Shown here: positions 28,236 to 38,969 of the stretch, one piece after another
Layout of the letters: each line of letters starts with the position of its first letter
How positions within the stretch are numbered: the first letter of the stretch is position 1
Source: Caulobacter sp. FWC26
GTDB taxonomy: Bacteria; Pseudomonadota; Alphaproteobacteria; Caulobacterales; Caulobacteraceae
Direction of reading: 5' to 3'
DNA: 64,000 nucleotides
Assembly: GCF_002742645.2 (NCBI RefSeq)
Contig: NZ_CP033875.1
Location: forward strand, 3,326,001 to 3,390,000
Translations under genes and position numbers: made by a program
The notes under the pieces: generated by a model
The model's input: only the letters and a program-made list of their open reading frames with translations
What the model was told of the DNA's origin: nothing
Database searches by the model: none

Positions 28236-29540
28236 ATGAAGATCTGCTGGGTGACGCCCTTCGTCCTGCGCTCGTCCATTGGCCGTGTCAGCGCCGAGGT
28301 CGCCAAGCAGCTCGCCGCGCGCGGGCACCAGGTCGAGATCCTGCGCTGCGAGGACCAGAACGATCCGGCCGAGCCGCTGCATCCGACCGCCCTGCCCGTC
28401 CACCACTGGCGTAGCTACGATCTGAACCGCCTGCGGGCCGAGTTCGACGTCGTCGTGGTCAATATCGGCGACAACTATCCCTTCCACGCCGGCGTCTTCG
28501 CGATCTTGGACGCCGCGCCGTGCCTAGGGATCTTTCACGACTTCTACATCTACAACCTGTTCTCGGGCTGGCTGTACTACAACGGCCTGGACTATCGGCG
28601 TCACGACGCCGAGATCGTGGCCACCTACGGGCCGGCCGCGCAGCCGTACGCGGTGGCCGTGCGCTCGGGCCAGATGCTGGACATGGGCGAGATCGCCCAG
28701 CACCTGCCGATGACCGAATGGCTGGCGGGCCGCTGCGAGGCCGCGTTGGCGCACGCTCATTTCTACGCGCCGAAGCTGGAAGCCGTTTGCCTTGGCCCCG
28801 TCGCGGTGACGCCGCTGTGCTGCCCCGATCGCGCGACCCCGCCGGGACCGCCCAAGGCGAAGTCGCAGCTCACCATCACGACCGTCGGCGTGATGAACCC
28901 CAACAAGCGAGTCGCCGACGTCATCCAGGCGCTGGGCGGATCCGAGGCGCTGAAGGCCTGCGTCTACCGCCTGGTCGGGCCGATCTCCGATGAAGAGCGC
29001 ACGCGGCTCGAAGCGCTCGCGCTTGAGGTCGGCTTCGAGAACCTGGTCATCGACGGCGCCGTGGACGACGACACCCTGGACCGACGCCTGGACGAGGCCG
29101 ACATCATGGTCGCGCTGCGCAAGCCGGTGCTGGAAGGCGCTTCGGGCTCGGCCTGCGAAGGCATGCTCAGCGGCCGCCCGACGGTGGTCGCCCGCGCCGG
29201 CTTCTACGGCGAACTGCCCGACGACCTCGTGTTCAAGATCGACGGTGACATCGCGGTCGACGAGCTGCGATCGACGCTGGAGCGACTGGTTTCCGACGAC
29301 GCCCTGCGGCGCGACACCGGCAAGGCCGCCCGGGCCTGGGCGCTTGAGACCCTCAACGCCGCGCGATACGCCGAAGCGGTCGAGACCCTGGCGCAAGCCG
29401 AAGTCACCAGCCGCCCGCTGCTAGCGGTTGGCCGGCGCATCGGAGGCGAACTGAAAGCCATGGGCCTGCCGGCGGAAGACCCCGCCGCGGCGCGCATCGG
29501 GGCGACCTTGCAGAAGCTCTTCGCGCCCTTGCCGCAGTAG
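28236..29540 (+). CDS. Glycosyltransferase (GT4-like)
   Basis: A 434-residue GT-B enzyme. The N-terminus MKICWVTPFVLRSSIGRVSAEVAKQLAARGHQVEIL is an acceptor-side Rossmann start. The donor side has TITTVGVMNPNKRVADVIQALGG and EGASGSACEGMLSGRPTVVARAGFYGELP. It is co-directional with the FkbM methyltransferase and probably acts on the same surface glycan. Donor and acceptor are unknown. Confidence 0.8.
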   Translation: MKICWVTPFVLRSSIGRVSAEVAKQLAARGHQVEILRCEDQNDPAEPLHPTALPVHHWRSYDLNRLRAEFDVVVVNIGDNYPFHAGVFAILDAAPCLGIFHDFYIYNLFSGWLYYNGLDYRRHDAEIVATYGPAAQPYAVAVRSGQMLDMGEIAQHLPMTEWLAGRCEAALAHAHFYAPKLEAVCLGPVAVTPLCCPDRATPPGPPKAKSQLTITTVGVMNPNKRVADVIQALGGSEALKACVYRLVGPISDEERTRLEALALEVGFENLVIDGAVDDDTLDRRLDEADIMVALRKPVLEGASGSACEGMLSGRPTVVARAGFYGELPDDLVFKIDGDIAVDELRSTLERLVSDDALRRDTGKAARAWALETLNAARYAEAVETLAQAEVTSRPLLAVGRRIGGELKAMGLPAEDPAAARIGATLQKLFAPLPQ

Positions 29541-29551
29541 AGCGCCCCGGT

Positions 29552-31051
29552 TCAGGCGCTCTTGCTGACCGGCGGCGCGCAATAGTGATCGAGGAACGCC
29601 TGGTGTTGCGGCAGCCGCGACACGGCGCCGGCGATGTTGCGTTTCAGGTCGTCCAGCGCCTGCATCAACTGCTGCGGCGGCATCATCCGACCCATGTGGT
29701 GATAGGTCCTGGGCATGATCCGCTGCCCCAGCATCACCTGCAGCCAGGAATCGACCTGGAACAGCTCGCCCGGGGCCTGGAAAACATGGCCGCTCTCCTG
29801 GAACAGAGCGATCCGGTGGGCCAGGCTGTCGGGAATATCCATGGTCCGCACGCGGTCCCAGAACGCGCTGTCGGTGCGTTCGGTCACCTTGTAGTGCAGG
29901 ATGATGAAGTCGCGGATTTTCTCCAGCTCGTCATCAGCCTGGCGGTTGTAGCGATCGACGACCGCCTGACTGATCCCGCCGAACGGGAAGAGCTGCATCA
30001 ACCGTGTCACGCCGATCGTGATCAAGTGGATCGAGGTTGACTCCAGGGGTTCGACGAAGCCGCTGGAGAGGCCCAGCGCCACGACGTTCTTGTCCCAGGT
30101 CTTGCGACGGCGGCCGGTGCGGTAGCGGATCAGACGCGGCGAGATCAGGGTCTCGCCCTCGATCTCGCGGGTCAGCATGTCCATCGCCTCGTCGTCCGAC
30201 ATGTGATCGCTGCAATAGACGAGCCCATTGCCAACGCGATGCTGCAGCGGGATCTTCCAGCGCCAGCCGGCGCGATGGGCAATGGCGCGGGTGTAGGGAA
30301 CCGCCGGCTCGGTAGAGCGGGTCTGGACCGCCAGCGCGCTGTTGGTCGGCAGCCAGTGGCTCCAGTCTTCGTAGCCCGCCTGTAGGGTCTGCTCGATGAG
30401 CAGGCCCCTAAAGCCCGTGCAGTCGATAAACAGGTCGCCCTCGACCAACTGGCCGGACTCCATGACCAGGGCGTCGACGAAACCGTCCGTTTCCCGCTGG
30501 CGGACGCTAGCGATCTTGCCCTCGACGCGGCGGACGCCGTCCGCTTCCGCCATCTTGCGCAGGAACTGCCCATAGAGGCCGGCGTCCAGGTGATAGGCGT
30601 AGTTCAGCGGGCTCTCCTCGCCCGTATAGAACCGCTGGGCCTCGGCCGCCTTCAGCTCGAAGCAGTAGTCGCCCAGATCGCGCCCGAACCCTTGAGCCAC
30701 GGCCTCCAGCCAGAAGTGATGAAAGCCGCCCATCCAGGTGGATTTTCCCACTTGGCCGAACGAGTGGATGTAGCGGTCGCCGATCTCGCCCCAGTTCTCG
30801 AACGAGATACCGAGCTTGAAGGTCGCCTGGGTGGCCCGCATGAACTCGGCTTCGTCGATGCCCAGGAGGGCGTTGAAGGTGCGCGCCGTCGGAATGGTCG
30901 ACTCGCCCACCCCGACGGTGCCGATGTCCTCGGACTCCACCAGGGTGATGTCGAGCAGCGAACCCAGCTGGCGGCCCAGCGCCGCTGCGGCCATCCAGCC
31001 GGCCGTGCCGCCCCCGGCGATCACCACCTTGCGGACCCGTTGGGACTCCAT
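29552..31051 (-). CDS. Tryptophan-halogenase-family flavoprotein
   Basis: About 499 residues from ATG 31051 (MESQRVRK). This start is chosen over ATG 31072 because AGAGGAAG lies seven bases before it. Flavin-binding GGGTAGWMAAAALG, the GVGESTIPT motif, the conserved Lys of ATFKLGI (equivalent to the active-site Lys of PrnA) and the WRWKIPLQHR motif (the W-x-W-x-I-P signature) are all present. In Caulobacter and Xanthomonas such genes travel with TonB receptors, SapC and cupin genes; real halogenation there is not shown. It is the last gene of this cluster. Confidence 0.87.
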   Translation of the reverse strand: MESQRVRKVVIAGGGTAGWMAAAALGRQLGSLLDITLVESEDIGTVGVGESTIPTARTFNALLGIDEAEFMRATQATFKLGISFENWGEIGDRYIHSFGQVGKSTWMGGFHHFWLEAVAQGFGRDLGDYCFELKAAEAQRFYTGEESPLNYAYHLDAGLYGQFLRKMAEADGVRRVEGKIASVRQRETDGFVDALVMESGQLVEGDLFIDCTGFRGLLIEQTLQAGYEDWSHWLPTNSALAVQTRSTEPAVPYTRAIAHRAGWRWKIPLQHRVGNGLVYCSDHMSDDEAMDMLTREIEGETLISPRLIRYRTGRRRKTWDKNVVALGLSSGFVEPLESTSIHLITIGVTRLMQLFPFGGISQAVVDRYNRQADDELEKIRDFIILHYKVTERTDSAFWDRVRTMDIPDSLAHRIALFQESGHVFQAPGELFQVDSWLQVMLGQRIMPRTYHHMGRMMPPQQLMQALDDLKRNIAGAVSRLPQHQAFLDHYCAPPVSKSA

Positions 31052-31074
31052 GGCTTCCTCTTTTCTGGACATGG

Positions 31075-32109
31075 CTATCGGTTCAGCCGGTCGATCAGCC
31101 AGGCGCGCAGGCGTCGGGCCTTGAACTCGTCCAGCGGGCCCAACGGCCCGCGCGCCGCCTCGGGCAGATGCGCGCCAGCCCGCTCACCGGGGCCGAACAC
31201 GTAATAGTCGAACAGAGCCTTCCAGCCCCGCTTCTCGAAATCCGGCCGGTCGCGCAGGCTGAGCAGGCCGTGCAGCAGCGTGGTCATCGGCGTATCGACA
31301 AAGGCCGGCGCGGCGTTCCACCAGTAGTTCATCAGCACGTTGAAGTCGCCCAACGCCTCGACCTGGTGCCACCACAGCGCGGGGTAGACCAGCACGTCGC
31401 CCGGCTCCATCTCGGCGACCTGAGCGCTGGCCAGGGCCTCGCGGAACAGCGGGTGACGGTCGAAATCCGGGTTCTGGAAGTTGACCATGCTGACGACCTG
31501 ACCGCCCGGCGTTGGCTCGAGCGGCCCAGGGTACAGGTTGGCCACCTGATCGGGCGGAAACAGCGTGAAACGACGGCGGCCCACCGCGCAGACGGCGATG
31601 TTGTTGGACATGTCGTAGTGGGCGGCCGCAACGGTTCGGTTGCCGATCCAGATCCCCGCCATGGGCGGCTGCGGACCATAGACCTCGGGACCCAGGTCCA
31701 GATCGTTCTCGACCTTCAGGCTCGGGAAATAGGCGTCGAGATCAGTGGAGCCGATATAGATCGACGGCGCGTCGTCACGGCCCTCGACAGCCTCGATACG
31801 CCCCAGAAGATCCTCCAGGCTCGCGCGTTCGGCCTTGAAGTTCAGGCCCGTGAGGGCCTGGTCATAGAAGAAACGGCCCTTGATGCCCGGGTCGCCCGTA
31901 TAGCCCACCACTCGGACGCCGCGACCATGGGCGCGGATATAGTCGCGAGCGGCGTGAGGCGATTGAAGCCCAGCCTGCACGATGGGCCAGTCCCCCACCA
32001 GGCCCTTGAACAGCATCGGCGTCTGTCCGGCGAGCACGGCGTCGAACGGGATCTCGGCCGGCGTCGCCACCGTGGCCTCGACCGTGCGCTTCGCCGTCAG
32101 CGCGGTCAT
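31075..32109 (-). CDS. Cupin-like (JmjC/cupin_8) domain protein
   Basis: 344 residues from ATG 32109, which overlaps the SapC stop codon by four bases (ATGA). A longer in-frame start would overlap SapC further. The cupin core has AAHYDMSNNIAVCAVGRRRFTLFPPDQVANLYPGP and PGDVLVYPALWWHQVEAL, giving the H-x-D...H iron site of 2-oxoglutarate-dependent hydroxylases. The substrate is unknown. It is translationally coupled between SapC and the halogenase-like gene. Confidence 0.87.
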   Translation of the reverse strand: MTALTAKRTVEATVATPAEIPFDAVLAGQTPMLFKGLVGDWPIVQAGLQSPHAARDYIRAHGRGVRVVGYTGDPGIKGRFFYDQALTGLNFKAERASLEDLLGRIEAVEGRDDAPSIYIGSTDLDAYFPSLKVENDLDLGPEVYGPQPPMAGIWIGNRTVAAAHYDMSNNIAVCAVGRRRFTLFPPDQVANLYPGPLEPTPGGQVVSMVNFQNPDFDRHPLFREALASAQVAEMEPGDVLVYPALWWHQVEALGDFNVLMNYWWNAAPAFVDTPMTTLLHGLLSLRDRPDFEKRGWKALFDYYVFGPGERAGAHLPEAARGPLGPLDEFKARRLRAWLIDRLNR

Positions 32110-32828
32110 GCCAGACTGGCCCGGCGACGGTTCTTGCGAGCGATCAGCTCCTCGATATTGCCCATCGACGAGACGACCCACTGGGCGGCGCGCAGCAGGC
32201 CAGACTGATGCAGCCGCTCCAGCGCCTCGCCGGTCAGCGCGTTGAGCCGATCCGGCGCGATCGTGAAGACATCGGGCACGTCGTAGCTGGCGTGATCGTC
32301 GAGCTTGATCTCAATGTCGATCGGCTCGATCAGGCCGTACTGCTCGAAGGCGGCGAACATCGGGCCAGCGATCTCCAGCCCGTCGTGGATCTGGCCCAGG
32401 GTCTGGCTGATGCTCTGCAGATAGGGCGAATTACCCCCCGCCGGCAGGAACAGGCGCTCGCCCTCCGTTCGGCTCACGCGCGGATGATCAAGATCGACAT
32501 GGATCATCGGCCGAGGCTGGCCGCCGCGTTCGTCGCGTTGCAAGGCGATTGAAAAGGGTCCGCGACGCTGCACGGCCGGGATGTAACGCGCGTTCCAGCC
32601 CGTCTCGTCGAGAAAAAGGTTTTCGTCCCGGTCCAGCCCCAGCAGCGCCACAGCCTGATAGGCGCCCGAAGGGTCCTTGAGGATCAGGATCGGATATTCG
32701 CGCTGCGCGGCTTCGAACTCGGTTGGCAACAGCAGGGTCTGGTTAACGCCATCGCCGAAGTCGACGCCGTGGGCCGCGATCACCCGCAGATCAGCATGAT
32801 CGACATTGTTAAGAAGCACACGGTTCAT
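32106..32828 (-). CDS. SapC family protein
   Basis: A 240-residue protein with the SapC-like features LLLPTEFEAAQREYPILILKD, ALLGLDRDENLFLDETGWNARYIPAVQRRGPF and LGLIEPIDIEI. The family was named after a Campylobacter S-layer-associated gene, but in Caulobacterales it mainly accompanies TonB receptors and halogenase-like genes. Function is unsettled. It lies 90 bases after the TonB receptor and overlaps the cupin gene. Confidence 0.87.
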   Translation of the reverse strand: MNRVLLNNVDHADLRVIAAHGVDFGDGVNQTLLLPTEFEAAQREYPILILKDPSGAYQAVALLGLDRDENLFLDETGWNARYIPAVQRRGPFSIALQRDERGGQPRPMIHVDLDHPRVSRTEGERLFLPAGGNSPYLQSISQTLGQIHDGLEIAGPMFAAFEQYGLIEPIDIEIKLDDHASYDVPDVFTIAPDRLNALTGEALERLHQSGLLRAAQWVVSSMGNIEELIARKNRRRASLA

Positions 32829-32870
32829 GAACGCCCACCCACACTGGATACGCTGACTTCAAAGGAATAA

Positions 32871-32896
32871 TGGGGCCGCCGCAAGCGGCGACCCCA
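32871..32896 (-). terminator. Hairpin between TonB receptor and SapC
   Basis: An 11-base-pair stem with one G-U type pair (TGGGGCCGCCG / CGGCGACCCCA) and a CAAG loop; on the minus strand it is followed by TTATTCC. The T-tail is weak, so it may be a partial terminator or an mRNA-stabilising stem that lets the receptor be made in excess of the downstream proteins. Confidence 0.55.
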
Positions 32897-32918
32897 TCCT
32901 TGCTTCTAGGACTTCCGA

Positions 32919-35900
32919 CTAGAAGCGGTAGCGCGCGCCCAGGAGGATGCGGCGATCCAGCTCTTGAGCGAACCACAGCTGGTTCGGATCGCGAGCGTAG
33001 GTCCGCAGGCTTTCCTTGGTCAGGTTGATGCCTTCCAGCGAGATCGCCAGCTTCGGCGTCACGTCGTAGCTGACGTTGATGTCCAGCTGGCCAAAGGGCG
33101 CGACATAGACCGGGTTCCGCGAGCCGCCACGGTTGGTGGCTTGCAGGAACTTGTCACGCCAGTTGTAGGCGACCCGGGCCGAGATCCCGTTCTTGTCGTA
33201 GATCAGGGTCGCGTTGGCCGTGTCCGACAGACCCAGCAGCGCGAACTGATCTTGCGACGGGCTTGCGCCGTTGTCGAAGCTCACATCGCCGCGCACCATC
33301 GTGTACGCCCCCGACACACCAAAGCCGGTGTCGCCGAAGAAGTGCTGCGCGGCGATTTCGAAGCCGTGGATCTTGCCGGTCTTGTTGTTGATCGGCTTGG
33401 AGACCTGGAAGTTGAACAGCGGATCGGTGCTGTTGGGCGAGATATCCACCGCCGCCAGGATCTGGTCCACGAAGGCCTGGTTCAGGTCGCCCGTGACGCC
33501 ACGGTTGGCCTGGAACTGAGCCTGGGCTGCGGCCGCCGAACCGGTGGTCTGCAGCAGGGCCGTCATCGTGAACAGGTTCACGTCGGTCTGGTCGGCGCCG
33601 ATGGCCGTCAGGATCGCCTTGGCGTTACCCGAACGGGTGCCCGCCGCGCCGGAGCTGACGTCACGCAGACCAAACAGGTTCTGCGAAACGGTGCCGGTGC
33701 CCACGAAGTTGTTCACGCGCTTCTCGAAGAAGCCGGCCGTGATGTAGCTGCTGGGCTTGTAGTACCACTCGAGCGAGACGTCGAAGTTGTCGGAGATCAG
33801 CGGCTCCAGGTCCGGGTTGCCGCTGGTGCCAAGCGGAATAGCGCCGTTGGCCACCGGACGGTTGGGCGTGCCCGCCGTTTGAGCGGCGAACAGGTTGCCA
33901 TAGTCCGGACGCGCAATCGTGCGGCTGAACGAGAAGCGACCGACGAGGTTTTCGCGGAGGTCGACGCTGAAATCCAGGGCCGGCAGCAGGTTCGAGTACT
34001 TGCCCTCGCCGGCCAGCGGCGCGTAGGTCGCCGAGGTGTCGAGACGGAAGTCGTTGTCCGCCGTCCAGACGATCGCGCTGGGCGTGCGCACCAGCGAGGT
34101 CGAGGTGACCTCGGTCTCCTCATAGCGGACACCCGTCACCAGAGTGGCCGGCATACCGCCCAATTCCGACTTCCAGGTCACCTGCGCGTAGCCGGCCAGG
34201 ATGTCTTCGTCGACGCGGTTGTTGGCCTGACCCGTGATCGCCACGGCGTTGCCGCGGGCGACATAGGCCTTCGACATCGCGTTGTAGAGGTCGATGGCGT
34301 CAGCGCGGAACGACACCAGGCCGGCGCCGCTTTGCTTCAGATCGAACTCGTTGAACTGGCAGGCCATGCAGAAGGCCTTGACCAGGCCCGGGGCGAACTG
34401 CGCCACGTCGCGGGGGTTCGAGATCCCCCAGCTGCCCAGATCCTGCTGCGTCGAGCTGCCCGCCTGCACCATCTTCGACGTGCGGTAGTTAAAGCCGAAA
34501 TCAAAGCGGCTGCCGTTGTCGTCGAGGTCGTAGGTGACGTCGGCGCGGATTTCCTTGATCTCGTGCTGCTGGCTGTTTGTCCAGGTACGGGCCACCTGGC
34601 TGCCCAGGTCGCCGGCGTCCAGAGCGCCATTGCCGTTGCCGCGCGGAGCCGCGTCGTTGATCGTGATCGACTGGACCGGAACCTTGCCGCTGTAGTCCAC
34701 CGAGTGCGACGAAACGATCGGCGCGCCGATGGAAACGGTGGTCGAGCTGGTGCCGTTCGACGAGTGCGGACCGGAGTCGGCCTTCGAGATGTGGCCGTCC
34801 AGCTTGACGCGCAGACGGTCGGACAGGTCCCATTCTGCGCTCAGGCCGTAGGACTTCAGGGTGTCTTCGTTGCTGCGGTACTGCTGCTCGAAGCCCATGT
34901 CCTTGGTGCCGCTGAGCTGTTCTTGCAGCAGCACGGCGGTCGCGACGACGGGGTTGTTGTCGAAGGTGACCTTGTCGAACGGACGGTTGAACCAGTTGGT
35001 GCTGTCGTTGCGGCGCTCGAACGACTTGTTCACGGCGTACAGAGCGTCAGCCGTGATCGTCAGGTTCTCGGTCGGACGATACTGCGCGGTCAGCTGACCG
35101 TTGATCCGCTCACGCTCGCCTTGCGAGAAGTGGTAGCGGCTGTCGTTCGGAATGGCGACCAGGGTCGAGCCGCTGGACGGCGCGCCGGTGATCTGGGTGG
35201 CGCCGCCGTTGCGGACGAAGCCGTTGGCCGGATTGATGAAATCCGCGTAGGTGCGGATGTTCCAATCGTTCGACGTCACGCTACGGCTGGTGAAGTCGCG
35301 CTTCTGGTAGGCGCCGAACAGCGCCACGCCGAACTTCTCGCTCTCGTCGGTCCAGTTCAGCAGGCCCGAGACTTCTGGCGTGATCTTGCTGCCGCCATCA
35401 TCGACCTTCTTGTCCATGCTCTGGTCATAGACGGCCTTGACGCCGAGGCTGCCCGTCAGGCCCGGCTTGCCCTCCAGCGGGCGACGGGTCTTGACGTTGA
35501 TCGCCGCGCCAATGCCGCCCGACGGCACCGACGCGCGACCGGTCTTGTAGACTTCCAGCGTAGTGACGCCTTCGGAGGCGAGGTTCGAGAAGTCGAACGA
35601 ACGGCTCGTGCCGCCGGCGGTGTCGGACGACTGGTCGCCGCCGACAGTGGCCACGTTGGCCGTCGGCATGGTGCGGCCGTTCAGGGTGACGAGGTTGAAG
35701 CCGCCGCCGAAGCCGCGAACCGTGACCTGCGAGCCTTCGCCGTTGGTCCGATCGATCGACACGCCGGTGATCCGCTGCAGGGATTCAGCCAGGTTGGTGT
35801 CTGGGAACTTGCCCATGTCTTCGGCGGAGATGGCGTCGACGACGCCCGAGTTGGTCCGCTTGATCTCGATCGACCGCTCCAGCGAAGCGCGGATGCCGGT

Positions 35901-36020
35901 GATGATGACCTGATCGACGGTGTTGTCTTGAGCCTGCTGGGCCAGCACCGGGCTGGCGAACATGGCCGCCGTGATGGCGACGCACGAGGCAGACGCATGC
36001 AAGCGACGAAGCCGCTTCAT
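32919..36020 (-). CDS. TonB-dependent receptor (Xanthomonas/Caulobacter type)
   Basis: A 1033-residue outer-membrane receptor. The signal peptide ends at VLAQQA (about residue 28). A TonB box VDQVIITGIRASLERSIEIK is followed by the plug domain (DMGKFPDTNLAESLQRITGVSIDR, VTVRGFGGGFNLVTLNGR) and a barrel that ends in the aromatic LLGARYRF. This is the subfamily (TIGR01782) expanded in Caulobacter and often used for plant-derived sugars. It heads the SapC/cupin/halogenase cluster. A LacI-type palindrome lies about 160 bases upstream. Confidence 0.9.
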   Translation of the reverse strand: MKRLRRLHASASCVAITAAMFASPVLAQQAQDNTVDQVIITGIRASLERSIEIKRTNSGVVDAISAEDMGKFPDTNLAESLQRITGVSIDRTNGEGSQVTVRGFGGGFNLVTLNGRTMPTANVATVGGDQSSDTAGGTSRSFDFSNLASEGVTTLEVYKTGRASVPSGGIGAAINVKTRRPLEGKPGLTGSLGVKAVYDQSMDKKVDDGGSKITPEVSGLLNWTDESEKFGVALFGAYQKRDFTSRSVTSNDWNIRTYADFINPANGFVRNGGATQITGAPSSGSTLVAIPNDSRYHFSQGERERINGQLTAQYRPTENLTITADALYAVNKSFERRNDSTNWFNRPFDKVTFDNNPVVATAVLLQEQLSGTKDMGFEQQYRSNEDTLKSYGLSAEWDLSDRLRVKLDGHISKADSGPHSSNGTSSTTVSIGAPIVSSHSVDYSGKVPVQSITINDAAPRGNGNGALDAGDLGSQVARTWTNSQQHEIKEIRADVTYDLDDNGSRFDFGFNYRTSKMVQAGSSTQQDLGSWGISNPRDVAQFAPGLVKAFCMACQFNEFDLKQSGAGLVSFRADAIDLYNAMSKAYVARGNAVAITGQANNRVDEDILAGYAQVTWKSELGGMPATLVTGVRYEETEVTSTSLVRTPSAIVWTADNDFRLDTSATYAPLAGEGKYSNLLPALDFSVDLRENLVGRFSFSRTIARPDYGNLFAAQTAGTPNRPVANGAIPLGTSGNPDLEPLISDNFDVSLEWYYKPSSYITAGFFEKRVNNFVGTGTVSQNLFGLRDVSSGAAGTRSGNAKAILTAIGADQTDVNLFTMTALLQTTGSAAAAQAQFQANRGVTGDLNQAFVDQILAAVDISPNSTDPLFNFQVSKPINNKTGKIHGFEIAAQHFFGDTGFGVSGAYTMVRGDVSFDNGASPSQDQFALLGLSDTANATLIYDKNGISARVAYNWRDKFLQATNRGGSRNPVYVAPFGQLDINVSYDVTPKLAISLEGINLTKESLRTYARDPNQLWFAQELDRRILLGARYRF

Positions 36021-36444
36021 AGCCGTTCCCCCTAATTAGCCCTCTCTGGGGCGCTGTTTTTGTTACGGTCCGGAAGCATTCCCGGAGCGCTCTTCCCGCT
36101 CGCGCACGCCAGGCGATAACCCACGCACGAGAGACCAGTTAGCGGTAACATCGGTATCGAATGGCCGCAATGGCCAATTGACAGCGCTAGCAATCTTTTT
36201 TCGGCTCAGTTTCAGCGCGGATTTTTTGACGAGGATGTCGAAAGAGCCCACCCGCCCAGCACGACCTGGGCGCACTTTGTTTCCATGGCGCCGCTTAGGT
36301 TGCGTCCCATTTCGTGGCCGTAACCGATTACACGCGGTCAATGTCGCGCGTCGGTTTCGCCTTGCGGGGGGAATTCTATCGTCAGCCAAGACGCGCCATG
36401 GGCCGGCGCACCCGACGTCGCAGCGTCGAAGTCCTGACGCCGGC
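36021..36444. other. Intergenic region upstream of the TonB receptor
   Basis: A 424-base gap with no convincing gene. It should carry the promoter of the TonB receptor (minus strand). It includes a LacI-type palindrome at 36178-36193, AT-rich tracts (36192-36200 and 36222-36230), and GTAACCGATTAC (36320-36331), another near-palindrome. Confidence 0.6.
36178..36193. promoter_or_regulatory. Candidate LacI-family operator
   Basis: TTGACAGCGCTAGCAA is an imperfect 16-base palindrome with an AGCGCT core and TTG/CAA ends, the general pattern of LacI/GalR-family operators. Its place 158-173 bases before the receptor start fits control of a carbohydrate uptake gene. No LacI gene is in the window. 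Confidence 0.4.
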
Positions 36445-38073
<1,629 letters not shown>

Positions 38074-38159
38074 GGGCGCCCTGCTATAGCGCGCGGGGCC
38101 GGAACGCTAGAGCCTCTCTGGTTCGCCGATCGCCAGACGACGCGCGACAGGCGCGGGCT

Positions 38160-38969
38160 TCACGGCCGCTCGCCCCGCGCGATCCGCGACTCGATCTCGG
38201 CGAGAACGGGACCCAGCTGGGCGACGCTTTCGACCACATAGTGGGCTCCAGCCTCCCGCAGGACCACATCGGCGGCCCGGATCCGTTGGGCCCGGTCGTC
38301 GGCGGGTAGCGCCGCCAGGCTGTCCTGGTCCAGACCCACGCCGTTGCCAGACGCCGAGAGACCCACGGTCCAGGCCCCAACCTCGCGCCCCTCGGCGATC
38401 CCGACGACCGCGTCGTCCACCTTGACGCAGGCGCGGGCCGGCCACGCGCCGAGCTCGACCAGGGCTTTCCACATCATCAGCGGCGAGGGCCGCCCCGCCG
38501 CCGTCTCGCCGGCGCAAACCACCGCCTCGGGCGCGTAGCCCTGGCGCGCGGCCAAGGGGAGAATGTCGGCCATCATGGGCCGGGTGTAGCCGGTGGTCGA
38601 ACCGATCCTGACGCCCCGGGCGCTCAGCACGGCGGCGATCTCGGCGGCGCCGGGGATGAGTTGGGCGCAGTCGCGGGCGGCCGCGCGCATGAGGGGTTCG
38701 ACCGCGTCATGCAGCCGGTCGACGTCGACCTCGGTCGGCGGCGCGCCGTGGCGTTCGCGCCAGAGCGCCGCGATGCGGGGCGCGGCCAGCAGCGCGCGCA
38801 CGTGGTCCCGTTTGGCCTTGCCCATGTCGGCGCGCGCCTCGGCCTCGGAGACCTCGATCCCCGCCTCGGCGAAGACATCGCGCAGGGCCAGGACGGGCGC
38901 CCGGCAGCCGAAGTCGATCATGGTGCCGGCCCAGTCGAAGACCACGGCTTGAAGGGTGCTGACCATCAC
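38160..38969 (-). CDS. phnX: Phosphonoacetaldehyde hydrolase
   Basis: A 269-residue HAD-superfamily enzyme that breaks the C-P bond of phosphonoacetaldehyde to acetaldehyde and phosphate. The nucleophile Asp12 lies in FDWAGT, which has the phosphonatase-specific Ala-Gly. Lys53 (in MGKAKRDH) is the Schiff-base lysine, at the same number as in the Bacillus cereus enzyme. The start overlaps the stop of the FAD oxidoreductase gene by four bases, so the two are coupled. Confidence 0.9.
   Translation of the reverse strand: MMVSTLQAVVFDWAGTMIDFGCRAPVLALRDVFAEAGIEVSEAEARADMGKAKRDHVRALLAAPRIAALWRERHGAPPTEVDVDRLHDAVEPLMRAAARDCAQLIPGAAEIAAVLSARGVRIGSTTGYTRPMMADILPLAARQGYAPEAVVCAGETAAGRPSPLMMWKALVELGAWPARACVKVDDAVVGIAEGREVGAWTVGLSASGNGVGLDQDSLAALPADDRAQRIRAADVVLREAGAHYVVESVAQLGPVLAEIESRIARGERP

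Noticed and set aside
32964..36035. 1023-residue ORF antisense to the TonB receptor
   Set aside because: Shadow of a GC-rich real gene. The receptor strand has a signal peptide, plug motifs and C-terminal Phe; this strand has nothing recognisable.
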